Assembly (NCBI GenBank): GCA_028274465.1
Contig: CM051455.1
Coordinates: 50,073,351 to 50,137,350, forward strand
DNA length: 64,000 nucleotides
Source of the DNA: Plantago ovata
Taxonomy: Eukaryota > Streptophyta > Magnoliopsida > Lamiales > Plantaginaceae
Direction of reading: 5' to 3'
Shown: in pieces, positions 1 through 9,700 of the stretch
How positions within the stretch are numbered: the stretch's first letter is position 1
Layout: each line of letters starts with the position of its first letter
The notes under the pieces: generated by a model
Told to the model about the DNA's origin: nothing
The model's input: the letters and a program-made list of their open reading frames with translations, nothing else
The model's database searches: none
Program-made: the position numbers and the translations under genes

Positions 1-571
1 GGAACCTTCTTACAGTCCCAACCTTACAGTAGTCAGCATATTCATTCAACTTCGCCATACATATTTCCTCAACCCTTACATAGTCTATTTTGAACAGCCT
101 ACCCTCAACATATTTCTGTTTTCCATTGACAGAATCCACAATTTTACCACCATAGTGCACACCAATAGTAACATCACTAGTATCATCATCTGTTAACCCA
201 AAAAATTACTTCTTTAAACCAATGCAATAGTAAATAGACCAATATAATAGTAAAGTGAACTGTTTCATGCATGAACTTTAATGTAATACATGCATAGGCA
301 TATTAAATACTCAACATTAGGCAAACCAGATCTAGTCAGACATAATAAACTATACTACCAAAATAAAATAACATTCTAGCACAATAATAAAGGATTTTCA
401 CAACAAACTATAAAAAATAATCAAAAAAACCACATTACAACAATGTTGTATTTTAATGGAACATATTAAACAAATCTTTAATGAAAAGTTTAGGATAATA
501 AATAGCTTACCATAAGGAGGATGTGGCCTCAACAACTCACTTTGATGTCTTAAATTCATCATTTCATGCAT
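1..571 (-). CDS. Mutator-like (MULE) transposase-type protein, N-terminal part, runs off the left edge
   Basis: Two exons can be read on the minus strand. Exon 1 (571-511) begins MHEMMNLRHQSELLRPHPPY and ends at a good donor (TATG/gtaagc). Exon 2 starts at 189 after an acceptor ending gggttaacag. The phase-1 join gives PPYDDDTSDVTIGVHYGGK. The segment with HYGGK, KYVEG and KIDYV resembles the PB1-like N-terminal domain of plant MULE proteins, which typically read HHGGKF, YVGGEV, D. The MULE zinc-knuckle and DDE transposase parts would lie beyond position 1. The start codon at 571 is a guess, because the frame is open a little further upstream from a TTG. It could also be a host gene derived from a MULE. 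The domain match is from memory of the family, so confidence is moderate. Confidence 0.5.
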
Positions 572-1225
572 TGAAAGCAGATTCTTCAAGTTTTTTTTAA
601 GAGTTCGATTTCTTTAAGGTTTAGTTTGAGGGGACCAAGAGAAAGTTCGGCTATTGTAGTAAATGTAAAAGTCACAAGGGTTTTGGAGGGTGAATAGCTA
701 GGGTAAAAGAGCATAATGGAGGGAAATGTTCTTCACATGTCAATTTTCCCTCCCAGATTGAGGTTGTGTGTTAGCATGTGGTAAAATTGTGTTAGGTGTG
801 TGTGTTTTGTCCATTTGGCGTCCATGAAGTGGTGACTGGAGCTGATTTGGAGACTACCAAATGACTTGGCAAGCTTGTACACCTTAATTCACCTTGTATT
901 GGCTAATTCACAGCAATACGCCGGTTTATACGGGAATAGAGGATTGAGTTTGCTCAGTGCGGCTAGAGCGGGACCAAAATCGCTGCGGACGTTGAGATAA
1001 GGGACGAAAAATGCAATTTACCCCTTTTTTCTCTAAGAACTTCTGCAGTGTCCAGGGCCTGGATTGCTGACCTCCGAATTCCAGCCTATTACAATCACAA
1101 AGACAGAGTCTCATTGATAGAGTCCAAGATTTCAGCGTAGCCACAGACCAAGAAATATTTGTCCTGTGAAATTGTAGTCTAATTGTTCGTGCGTCAGTGC
1201 GTGTGTGCGCACTCGTGCTAGATAC
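572..1225. other. Intergenic, no supported gene
   Basis: AT-rich sequence with no convincing exon. The minus-strand reading frame at 926-1225 only continues the UTP10-like exon past its donor site and shows no recognised continuation. Confidence 0.5.
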
Positions 1226-2599
1226 CTCAGAAAGTTTCATGGCTAAAAGAAACTTAAGATTGTCGTGAGATGGCGCTATCATCTTGCAGAGAATTTCATA
1301 GCTTGAAGTGACTTTCTTTGCCAGCATTTGAGCATCCTACAAGAGAACAAAAAATTTAAAAGGACAGGATTTAACACCTTCAAACTAAAGAAACAGCTGA
1401 AAAGATAAGGGGGAAAGCAGAACCTTCAAGAAACTAAAGGAGGCTTGGTGCAATTCATTTGGGTATTTCTCCCAAACAGAAACCAGAATTCGTTCTATTT
1501 TGCTCCCTACATAATACATCAAATTGACTTAATCAACAAGGCACAAGATAACTCAGACTAGCTTGAGCAAGTTGGATGCAAGTTATCATGAACTGATAAC
1601 ATGCAATACAAGAGCATAAAATAAGATGTACGCAATTTAGACTCGAATAAGAAACAACAAACCTGTTTCAGATGACACCACATCTAGCGTTCCCTTGTGT
1701 GCCTTCATGGGCATAGTGAGAAACTTAGACAGAATGCGTGGATATGGCCTTTCATGGGAAAGGTCTCGATCATTGAAAGTAGAGCTCGGGGACACAACTC
1801 GTCCGATTGAATGACGATGGTTGAATTTTCATTACGAACATAGCTACAATTGAATGAATTAGGCATCAATGATACATGTAGTAAAGAATGCTAAAAGAAT
1901 GAACCTATTGTAAATGCTTACATAATTACATATAGCCTCTAGAACCCCCCCCCCTATCTCTGATGCACAGTTGTAATCTGCTGCGACATTCGTGCACTTG
2001 ATACCTTAACTCCATCAAGAAACTTACATCTACTATTTCTGCTCCACAAGCATTAAGAATGAAATAAGACTTTCATGCTCAAATATTCTTCTTCTCTGAT
2101 GCTTGTAACTAACCAAAAGTTCATGGAATTTAGGGCAAACAGGTAGAATATGATTCTATATTATAATAATCTCACATGAGTACAGGAAATTGAAGAAAGG
2201 GAAAAAGATCGTTACCCCATGTCTACTATATTTTGTACTATATGAACAGACTATTGATAATGCCAGAGCTGAAATTACTAGTGCCAGAGCAATTTACCTT
2301 TTATATTCACTAATCATTCCTTAAAATGCACAAATTGCTTTGGCATTAGTATTTTAGCTCTGGCATTATCACTAGCCATATGAACAAAAACAAGTGTGTC
2401 ATGGAAAGGCAAACAATATATAACTCATGATAGAAAATAGAAAAATCATTTAATTACCAGTATCTGCGAATTAAGTACTCCAGCGTCATCACCCCAAAGA
2501 GGGATTCCAGATAACCCGATAACAGCCGCAAATAGGACCTTAGTGCATATTTGGTATGAGGGATTTGGGGTGTTTTTTGTCCAAATCCCATGGCCTATG

Positions 2600-2699
2600 G
2601 GTCACAATTTAGCGACCCATAGCCATTGGTCGCTAAATTTAGCGACCCATGGTTATGCGTCGCTAAATAGCGTCGCTAAATTCAGTTTTTCTTGTAGTG
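2600..2699. mobile_element. Truncated CACTA (En/Spm) right terminus
   Basis: The segment ends TTTTTCTTGTAGTG, the complement of the CACTACAAGAAA terminus, and is preceded by repeated subterminal GCGACCCAT and GTCGCTAAA motifs of the kind seen in the larger CACTA element at 34537. No matching left end was found between 2400 and 2600, so only one end remains. Confidence 0.6.
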
Positions 2700-2900
2700 T
2701 ATTATGGCGCCATTTCCGCTTTTGAATCATACTCAAGTCATCCCGTTCCGCTACTGAACCATGTTGTCACATTCTATCTTTTGTGGTCTGATAAGAACTC
2801 ATGTGGTTTTTGATTGATTATGTTTTATTTAGGTTGTAGAACTAATGTGCAGAACAAAAATCTTCTCAATGTTTTTCTATGTTTTTTGGGTTGTTTAGTA

Positions 2901-3149
2901 CTCCCTCCTATCATATTTAGTTGTTGTTATAGACAATGTACAAATATTAAGAAAAAGTTGATCTCTCCTATTTATAGGCAATAGGCAATTATGAAGCTTA
3001 TTCTTAGTAAATTAAATTTAAAAACTCTGACATTACTTAACCTATTAATAGTATATACATATTAATAGCATAGGGGTGGAGGTCTAAACGACAACTAATT
3101 TACAAAGAAGAAAAAATCCCAAACGATAATTATATGTGATAGGAGGGAG
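2901..3149. mobile_element. Stowaway (Tc1/mariner) MITE
   Basis: A 249-bp element with inverted ends CTCCCTCCTATCATATTTAG and, at the right, TATGTGATAGGAGGGAG, flanked by TA on both sides. The interior is AT-rich and non-coding. It sits inside the Harbinger-type element, so it is younger than that element or was carried along with it. Confidence 0.85.
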
Positions 3150-3885
3150 TACTATAATATGATGTACATACACCAATGGTAATGGTGATTAAGATTCATG
3201 TGGATAATTAATGTTCAACTACTTCTAATGACAATTATATTTTAACATGAATTTTATCACTAATGATTGTGATTTCAATTTTTAATTTTAAGGTTGTTAC
3301 ATATACTACCAGTTAGAATTATTATATATAATCTATATTCATGTTAAAATTGGTTCCAACTTATTGCATCATTAAACATAACATTCGAAACAAATCCAAC
3401 ATACACAGATTGGAGGAAAATTAGAAATGCTAATTGACCAATATGCCCTCCCTTTGAAGAACAAATAATTTCAGCCAAAAGGGTATTTTTGTAAATGTAA
3501 TTAGGTAGTTATAACTACCTAGCACAACTTGCAAAATTCCTCGCACGGAGTCCGAAATACGTCACAAATCCGTCGTCAACCGAACGAGGTATTTCATTTC
3601 AAATCCCTTGAAATCTCTATTTGTGGAATATCAACCAAACAACAATTGGAAGGATGTGATACACTCAAATCTCTCATCTAGCCCAAATAAGACTATGGGC
3701 TGAAATTCCTCCTCCCAAATCTCCAAATTGGTCATTTTGAACCAAACATGCACTTATTGAGGCATCAATTCCCATATTCTCCTCAACACCAACCAACTCC
3801 CTGCCCGGCTCCTTACTCTGATGACTAAACAAACCACTCTTGTATTTGGCAAACCGCTCTTCCTTGGTCATTAATGCCTCCAGAC

Positions 3886-4800
3886 CTGAAACAAAACAGT
3901 ACATAAGGCCTCATGGAAACAAAAACCAGTAGACTCTAATTTCTTTTTCTTTTGGTTTGAGGTGCAGCAGTTTACCAACTAAGCTTAGGCTTCGTCACTC
4001 TAATTTCTTTCTTGAACACAAACAGTTCAATGGGGCTTGGGTACAAGAGACTCCAACTGTAAGGAGAAATTCAGCAAACTAACCACGAGATTAGAGCAAT
4101 TCCGCAATTACATCAAACTATCTTATTCAATACAACACCAGACACAAACAGAGTTATTGCAGATTATCCAATTTGGTTGGAGATAAGTGAACATACTAAT
4201 TGATACTACTTGAACATGAAGTGAGCGCAATTCAGCTCGGTCCAAACTCACTGCTATTGACAAGGAACCATAAAAGCTATTCCAATAACAACTTCTGCTT
4301 ATGAGGTGGATTATACAGCCCAAAATGACCCTAACGCGGCTTAATTCCGATGTGACGTGGCGGAGATAGGTGGCTGTGAAAGGTGGCGCGTGTACGTTAT
4401 TAGGGTTTAGGGTTTAAATTTAGACTAATCATATCACCATTTACAATATTTCCGACCAAACGCAGCTTTAGTTATTTTTCCTTTTCTTTTAATTTCTTTT
4501 TTCATTTTCTTTTTCCAATCTTTTTCTTCTTTTAATTGGAGCTTTTCAACACCAAATCGGAGTTGCAACGCTCAAAGCTTTACAACTCCACACATTGTTA
4601 AGCTGTTTGACTAGCCTCAAAATTCAATATTTTAACGAGGGCAACAAAATACTTTTCAACTTTTAATTTAGAAAAAAAATTCAAGTTCGTGTATCCAAAT
4701 ATAATTACAAATCATCTAACAAAATTTTAATTGCAACATAGGGCAAATATCTCAAATAAAATTTAAAGAAGGTGGGGCAAAGACCTTCACCAATCGTTGG
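3886..4800. other. Intergenic, nothing recognised
   Basis: No supported exon on either strand. Contains T/C-rich low-complexity sequence near 4460-4540. Confidence 0.5.
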
Positions 4801-4809
4801 ATATAAATA

Positions 4810-5258
4810 TAGGAAAATTATTTTAAAGACTTGTCATATCCTTGTTTTTGCGACTTTTGTTGGAGGTTTTGATCTTAGAGAAAGGACTTTGGTGTGGTGT
4901 TGGTTTCGGTGATGCGGCGGTTTTACTCACCCTTGGTCACTCTTGGACACAGTGGACATTTTCTTCTTGCATGTTGTTTAGTACCATGAGGATGGACGTG
5001 TGGAGTCTTATGCTATTGTGGTTGAAGACTTTTGTTCTCTGTTCCCTTGTGATTTAGTTTGCTCCCGGGGTACTTGTTAATTGGCGCTCCTGAAGTAGCA
5101 TAGTATGGGCTGGGCATTTTGAGCCTTGTGGTTTTTTAAGTAGTGGTTTGGGTTTTTTGACATTATATTTTTTATTTGTATTTGTTATTTGTACTCTTTT
5201 ACTTTCGACATTCCTCCTTATGCTCTCTTTTATTAATAAATTTGGCCGTTTCAAAAAA
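4810..5258 (+). mobile_element. Probable LINE 3' tail
   Basis: The stretch ends in a typical plant L1-type LINE tail: TTATTAATAAATTTGGCCG, then TTTC and a short A-run at 5252-5257. The preceding GT-rich leader and short reading frame (4842-5057) resemble the 3' untranslated part of such elements. No reverse transcriptase is left and the 5' limit is uncertain. It could be a chance polyadenylation-like tail. Confidence 0.4.
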
Positions 5259-5395
5259 GCAAGAAGTTATATATATAAAGCTAGCTTGTCACTGCCCTGC
5301 CTATAAAACTAAACTTCACAAAACATTTTGTGTCGCATGAAAATAGTGCTCTACTTGAGATGTTAAGATTGTAATTAATTTGTAAAAGTAAAACA

Positions 5396-5462
5396 AATTT
5401 ATAAAAAGATTTATTAAATCAACCTAGTGCCAAATTCTGCACGAATTATATATTGACAATTC
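5396..5462. repeat. Dispersed 70-bp repeat, copy 1 (copy 2 at about 11452-11520)
   Basis: The motif AATTTATAAAAAGATTTATT, followed by AAATCAACCTAGTGC and CTGCACGAATTATATAT, recurs almost unchanged at 11452-11520 in the same orientation. The two copies flank the cyclophilin-like gene and the Harbinger element. Origin unknown. Confidence 0.65.
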
Positions 5463-5713
5463 CACGCTCGATCACGGAATGCAAATTCTTGATCATAAAG
5501 ACTTAAAAATACGAAATGATCCGGTGCAATATTTACGCGGAAAATCAACGAGATTAAATACGGACATTTAATATTTAAATAAGAAAATCAACGAGATTAA
5601 ATAAGGACATTTAATAATTTAAATAAGGAAAATCTCTCTATTTAGCTATTTCCGATGTCTATTTAGATTTGGTAACCGAATACAAATTGGTTTCGGTAAT
5701 TAAGGACACTAAT

Positions 5714-5726
5714 CTCCTATATATAC
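5714..5726 (+). promoter_or_regulatory. TATA box of the cyclophilin-like gene
   Basis: CTATATATACGC lies about 135 bases before the start codon at 5855, a normal distance for a plant TATA box with a leader of about 100 bases. Confidence 0.5.
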
Positions 5727-5854
5727 GCGCACATGCATAACGTAACTAGCATATCCCTTGTAATTCGTCTATCATACTACAAACCATTGACGGTCAACCA
5801 AAAGCAACCAAACTCATTCTCTTCTTGTTTTAATTTTCCCTGCTCCAAATTAAC

Positions 5855-6690
5855 ATGATCACCAAAAAACCAAACAACCCTAGGGTCTATTTCGACATCA
5901 CCATTGATGGTAAACCCTCCGGCCGCATTGTGATCGAGTTGTATGCTGACACGACACCCCATACAGCCGAGAACTTCCGTGCTCTCTGCACAGGTGATAG
6001 AGGGGTTTGCTACCGGGGCTCCTCCTTCGATTCTTGTGTGGAACATCAACCTAAGTACTACATAAGTGGCGGAAAAATCACCGGAGCAGAATCCGTACAT
6101 GGAACTGCTTATAAACCTGAGAACTTTATTAGGAAGCATGATAAAGTTGGTACCGTTTCGATGATGAATGCCTCTGGACCGGAGTTCTTTATTGTAACCT
6201 CAAGTGGATGGGGCAGTAGTTTTGATGGCAAGTACGTGGTGGTCGGGCGGGTCCGGGAGGGCCTCGATGTTGTGGAGGCCGCGATAAAAAGTCAGTTGGC
6301 AGTGCCGTTGTGTTTGCCGATTGTGGTGACTTAAACAGGATCCAAGAAAGGATAGGGCGCGTGGTTACAAATTCCATAGAGGAACTTTCGAGTTGTTTGA
6401 AAGACTTGATTAAAGATGGTAAAGGTGTTAAAGAGGAGGATCCTGATCCCAGGAAGCAGGTTGTACGATTGGACGAAGCCACACACAAGTTGAAGGGAAA
6501 TCTTGAAGCCCTGACGAAACTAAAGGCTAATGTTGTTTCGCTGGAGAAACATCTCATTGCGGAATTGTCTGATGCCGAAAACAAGACTGCCGTATTGAGC
6601 AAGAGTCTTGTTCAGAATTTGATTCCGAATCTCTCACGTAACGATCTTATTACTTTAGAGAATATGATCAAGAAATATAAGAACCTGTAG
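5855..6690 (+). CDS. Cyclophilin-like protein with C-terminal coiled-coil extension; the two parts are in different frames
   Basis: Cyclophilins are peptidyl-prolyl isomerases. Residues 1-142 (5855-6289) follow the cytosolic plant fold: NPRVYFDITIDGKPSGRIVI, ELYADTTPHTAENFRALCTG, then GKYVVVGRVREGLDVV. Key active-site positions are not kept. The usual FHRVIPGFMCQGGDF is replaced by FDSCVEHQPKYYISGG, so the catalytic arginine and glutamine are gone, and NGSQFFI is SGPEFFI. It is probably not an active isomerase. The frame in which it starts ends at 6334 with an unrelated tail. The expected cyclophilin end (KSVGSAVVFADCGDLN) and a further Lys/Glu/Leu-rich, likely coiled-coil stretch to 6690 are in the -1 frame, entered at the A-run 6286-6290. 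One missing A, or a frameshift, would explain this. The gene is intronless, as many plant cytosolic cyclophilins are. It may be a decaying copy or an expressed divergent protein. Confidence 0.65.
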
Positions 6691-6811
6691 TAGCTTTCTA
6701 GCTAGCTAGCTAGTTTCATCTACTAATGTTGTTCCTTACAACTCTTTGTAACGTTTTGATTCCATCTAGTACGTAGATTCTTTTTTGAATAATATTTCAA
6801 TGTGCTAGTGT

Positions 6812-7621
6812 TGTTGAAATATGTCCGATTCATTATACGAATCAGAAGACGATTTAGCACTATAGTGTCCGACCTAGGGTAGGGGTCCGACAGCCTTACT
6901 GTGGTCCGACCACATTTATGGTCCTGGCCCAAAACTATGCTTGCAACATGAGCCCGACTCAAGGCTTACTTGGGTCCGAGTACCATGGTCCGAACAATGG
7001 ATCATGGGGACCAAAGAACTAGCTACAAGTATACTATAGGTGCGAGGTGTCCGAGGTCCAATGAGGTCGGACAACTAAGCAAAGGAAGCTCTACCTCAGG
7101 AAAATGACAGTGAGTGTCCGAGTTAATCCTACCTTGGACCAGATACCCAGGGAGAAACCTTACAAGAGGTAACAATGATTAGTACCTGGAACGTGGGCTC
7201 GGAACCACCCTTCTACTCGGACTATGTCCTCAAACATTGGGTCGGACAGGAAACAGATTAGGGGTTCTAGAGCGTTCTACAGGGTGAAATCACGATCCTA
7301 ACCTTGGATAAATCCTAAATTGGTGATGTGGGCCAGGCCCATTAGGCCACTAATGGGCTTTTACCTCTTGCAGAGTTAATCTTAGCCTTACACATGGCGC
7401 AGTCCTGAGAGCTCCTCCTTGCTTGGGAGAGCCTATAAATAGGCTTCACTATTCATATTACGAAGGTAATCAATTTGGACCCTAAGTACTTTCTCTCACT
7501 AGAAGCATTAGCAATCTTCTACTCGTAAAGTCGACCGTCCGATTTGATCAATAGACAAACCGGTTATACATTACTAACCCCCCCCCCCCCCCCAATTGAA
7601 GCATTTACATGTCCTTACAAC
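6812..7621. mobile_element. Probable solo LTR of an LTR retrotransposon (fossil)
   Basis: The stretch starts TGTTGAAATATGTCCG and appears to end TTACAACA, with the short TGTTG/CAACA inverted ends common in plant LTRs. It has a TATA-like box (CCTATAAATAGGC near 7431) about 180 bases before the right end, where an LTR promoter would lie. A poly-C tract occurs near 7579-7593. No clean target duplication was seen and no internal coding region is attached, so it looks like a decayed solo LTR. Family not determined and age not low. Confidence 0.4.
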
Positions 7622-7679
7622 ACAAGATGGAGGACACTTGAAGATCCGCATCAGTGGTTTAAGGCTAAGGTCAGTTTAA

Positions 7680-7746
7680 GGCCTTAAACTGGCCTTAGCC
7701 GCGTTTTAAGCAGTCACTAAAACGCGGCTAAGGCCAGTTTAAGGCC
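7680..7746. repeat. Left subterminal hairpin of the Harbinger element
   Basis: Arms 7680-7708 and 7718-7746 are perfect reverse complements over 29 bases with a 9-base loop. Inside the left flank, CAGTTTAAGGCCTTAAACTG (7672-7691) is itself a perfect 20-bp palindrome. The motif AAACGCGG in the arms recurs in the right-end palindromes. Confidence 0.9.
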
Positions 7747-7989
7747 TGCCACGTCATCTTTTTTTTTGGTTAAGGTAAAGAAAAAGGAAGATTGTTTGTA
7801 AAGAATTTCATACGAAATCAAGTTTATAGATGGAAATCACGAATATATTACATTAAGTTGTACCGAATTTGAAACACACAATATTACAACAAGTTTTGCT
7901 TAATTGAAAACAAACGATTGAAACAAACAACTGAAACTGAAAACAAACAACTGAAACAATTGAAAATGCAAACAACATTCTAATGGAAA

Positions 7990-9405
7990 CTAAGGCCTCA
8001 TCCTCCAAATGTGTTCAATCAAGTCATGTTTGAGTGCGTCATGCTGGATATAACTCTCCATCATCCTCTGATTCTTCCTGTAATCAACAAAATCATTCAG
8101 AACAGATGGACGTGTTGTGATTGTCACGTCCCTAAGGATGTCTGCATTGTACTGCAAGTTGCATTCGGCGCATTCCTTAAGCCAGTCTTCGATTGCTTGG
8201 TCGTAGTTTAAGTAATTATCACGCTCATCCTCGACTATCATGTTGTGAAGTACGATGCAACAATCCATTATCTGTTGGAGTTGTAGCCTGCTAAGTGGAA
8301 GGGCCGGATGCTTGATAATATGAAACCGAGCTTGTATAACTCCAAAAGCACGTTCCACATCTTTCCGGAAAGATTCTTGGCGCGTGCTGAACTTCTGTAG
8401 TTTGTGAGTCGTAGGATTGGGAACGGCAGGTACGAATGTTGCCCAATTTCGGTAGATGCCATCGGCTAGGTAGTAAGGCATGTTATACTCACGACCATTG
8501 ATATGAAATCGCACGTCAGGTGACACACCGTTGAGGAGATCGTCGAACAAATGTGATCGTTCGAGCACCGTCTTATCATTGAATTTTCCAGAAAGTCCAA
8601 AGAATGAATGCCAGATCCAAGTATCTTGGGATGCAACAGCTTCAAGAATGAGAGTGGGCTTTCCGCTCCTGCCTTGAAATTGACCGGCCCACGCCTTTGG
8701 ACAATTCTTCCACTCCCAGTGCATACAATCGACACTTCCAATCATCCCGGGGAAGCCTCTACTCGCGTTGATTGCAAGAAGCCTTCTCAAATCATTTTCA
8801 GTAGGTTTCCGCATGTACTCCGGGCCAAAGCGTTGTACGACTGCAATACAGAATCGATTAAGACATTTAATAGCCGTGCTTTCACCCATTCTGCAATACT
8901 CATCAACCCCGTATGCGCAAAGCCCATAGGCTATCATTTTCATGACTGCGGTAAACTTTTGGTAAGGGGTTAAACTTGGTGTACCAGCCGCATTGACGCT
9001 GTTGTGGAAGTAGGTGTCCGTCTCCATCACACCGGCCATCACTCTGTCGAACAATTCCCTCCTCATTCGGAACCTCCGTCTGAATTGGTTTGCGTAGGTA
9101 GCTCTTGGAGCAAAGTAGTCATCGTACAATTGCACTCCCCGTTGCACTCTACTCCTATCAATGTACGCACGTTTCTTCTTTTCTTTTTGTGGCTTCTTTG
9201 ATCGTTCTTCATACTGCATGGATTGTTCTATCATGCTTGGCAAGTTTTGGATGAACTGCTTTTCCATTACTTTGTAGTTTGAGGACGAACCACCATCATT
9301 GAATTGTTGGTTGAATTGAGGGTAGAATTCTGGGTAGATTTCTGCAGTAAAGTTCTGGAGGAAGTTATCGGTGGATGATGATGATGATGAAGATGATGAA
9401 GACAT
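7990..9405 (-). CDS. PIF/Harbinger transposase (HARBI1-like DDE nuclease)
   Basis: A 471-residue uninterrupted protein. It has a low-complexity Ser- and Gln/Phe-rich start (MSSSSSSSSSSTDNF), a basic patch (KKPQKEKKKRAYIDR) that may bind DNA or act as a nuclear signal, and a helical region (FRRRFRMRRELFDRVMAGV). The DDE nuclease follows, with catalytic acids in GSVDCMHWEW, YYLADGIY and RKDVERAFGVIQ. The end keeps the family block CCIVLHNMIVEDERD. Length and order match plant Harbinger transposases and the many host proteins annotated as HARBI1-like. It acts in the nucleus with the Myb-like partner encoded upstream. The start is the first Met after a TA-rich leader. Confidence 0.92.
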   Translation of the reverse strand: MSSSSSSSSSSTDNFLQNFTAEIYPEFYPQFNQQFNDGGSSSNYKVMEKQFIQNLPSMIEQSMQYEERSKKPQKEKKKRAYIDRSRVQRGVQLYDDYFAPRATYANQFRRRFRMRRELFDRVMAGVMETDTYFHNSVNAAGTPSLTPYQKFTAVMKMIAYGLCAYGVDEYCRMGESTAIKCLNRFCIAVVQRFGPEYMRKPTENDLRRLLAINASRGFPGMIGSVDCMHWEWKNCPKAWAGQFQGRSGKPTLILEAVASQDTWIWHSFFGLSGKFNDKTVLERSHLFDDLLNGVSPDVRFHINGREYNMPYYLADGIYRNWATFVPAVPNPTTHKLQKFSTRQESFRKDVERAFGVIQARFHIIKHPALPLSRLQLQQIMDCCIVLHNMIVEDERDNYLNYDQAIEDWLKECAECNLQYNADILRDVTITTRPSVLNDFVDYRKNQRMMESYIQHDALKHDLIEHIWRMRP

Positions 9406-9514
9406 GATTATCTTTCGAGAGTGGAAGTGGTTGTGGATGCAATTGGATTGTGTTGGTTGGTGTGTCTGATTGTAAGTTCTGAGATGCTATTAAATAGAGA
9501 AAGTCAGCTGGCAA

Positions 9515-9700
9515 ATTCAAATTAAAGATAAGATTCCCGACAAATTCAAATTCAAATTCAAATTCAAATTCAAATTAAAGATCAGATTCCCGACAAATTC
9601 AAATTCAAATTAAAGATAAGATTCCCGACAAATTCAAATTCAAATTAAAGATAAGATTCCTGACAAATTCATTTCAAATTCAAATTTCAAATTTCAAACA
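9515..9700. repeat. Minisatellite of about 36 bp in the spacer of the Harbinger element
   Basis: Repeats of a unit containing GACAAATTCAAATTCAAATT and AAAGATAAGATTCCC, about four to five copies, with internal AAATTC hexamer slippage. It lies between the two divergently spaced minus-strand ORFs, in the likely promoter of the transposase gene. Confidence 0.8.

Larger units (their letters stand above)
2543..3753. mobile_element. PIF/Harbinger-type non-autonomous element inserted in the UTP10-like exon
   Basis: The ends are inverted repeats: GTGCATATTTGGTATGAGGG at the left, and the right end read on the minus strand begins GTGCATGTTTGGTTC. Both sides are flanked by TTA (2540-2542 and 3754-3756), the target preference of PIF/Harbinger elements. 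No transposase is present. Removing the element and one TTA rejoins an open exon, DASI/RSYLRLL, which supports the limits. It contains a CACTA-type end at about 2600-2699 and a Stowaway MITE at 2901-3149. Confidence 0.75.
1226..3885 (-). pseudogene. UTP10/HEATR1-like gene, internally deleted and interrupted by a MITE
   Basis: UTP10 (HEATR1) is a large HEAT-repeat protein of the small-subunit processome, needed for pre-18S rRNA processing in the nucleolus. Exons on the minus strand with splice signals: 3885-3757 (GLEALMTKEERFAKYKSGLF, then SHQSKEPGRELVG), continuing after the MITE at 2542-2458 (IRSYLRLLSGYLES, LEYLIRRY), then 1843-1663, 1506-1424 (GSKIERILVSVWEKYPNELH) and 1336-1226 (DAQMLAKKVTSSYEILCKMI). 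The first two match the N-terminal region of plant UTP10. The last three match a region several hundred residues later, where plants read GSWAKKILV, KKYP, LCKML. So the middle of the protein is missing. Exon 1843-1663 changes frame inside: it enters reading SDELCPRALLSMIETFPMKG and leaves reading KAHKGTLDVVSSETG. Intron phases agree at all other joins, so decay is fairly recent. The true first exon was not found. Confidence 0.6.

Noticed and set aside
926-1327. 133-residue open frame on the minus strand as a complete gene
   Set aside because: Only its first 37 codons (1336-1226) look conserved and are bounded by splice sites. The rest is read-through into an intron.
4123-4323. 66-residue minus-strand frame upstream of the UTP10-like exons as its first exon
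   Set aside because: It has no similarity to the UTP10 N-terminus and no usable donor in phase.
5777-6139. Minus-strand frame opposite the cyclophilin-like gene
   Set aside because: It is the antisense shadow of a recognisable protein.
6812-7621. A host gene or non-coding RNA in the GTCCGA-rich stretch
   Set aside because: The TG/CA ends, promoter-like box and lack of open frames fit an LTR fossil better.
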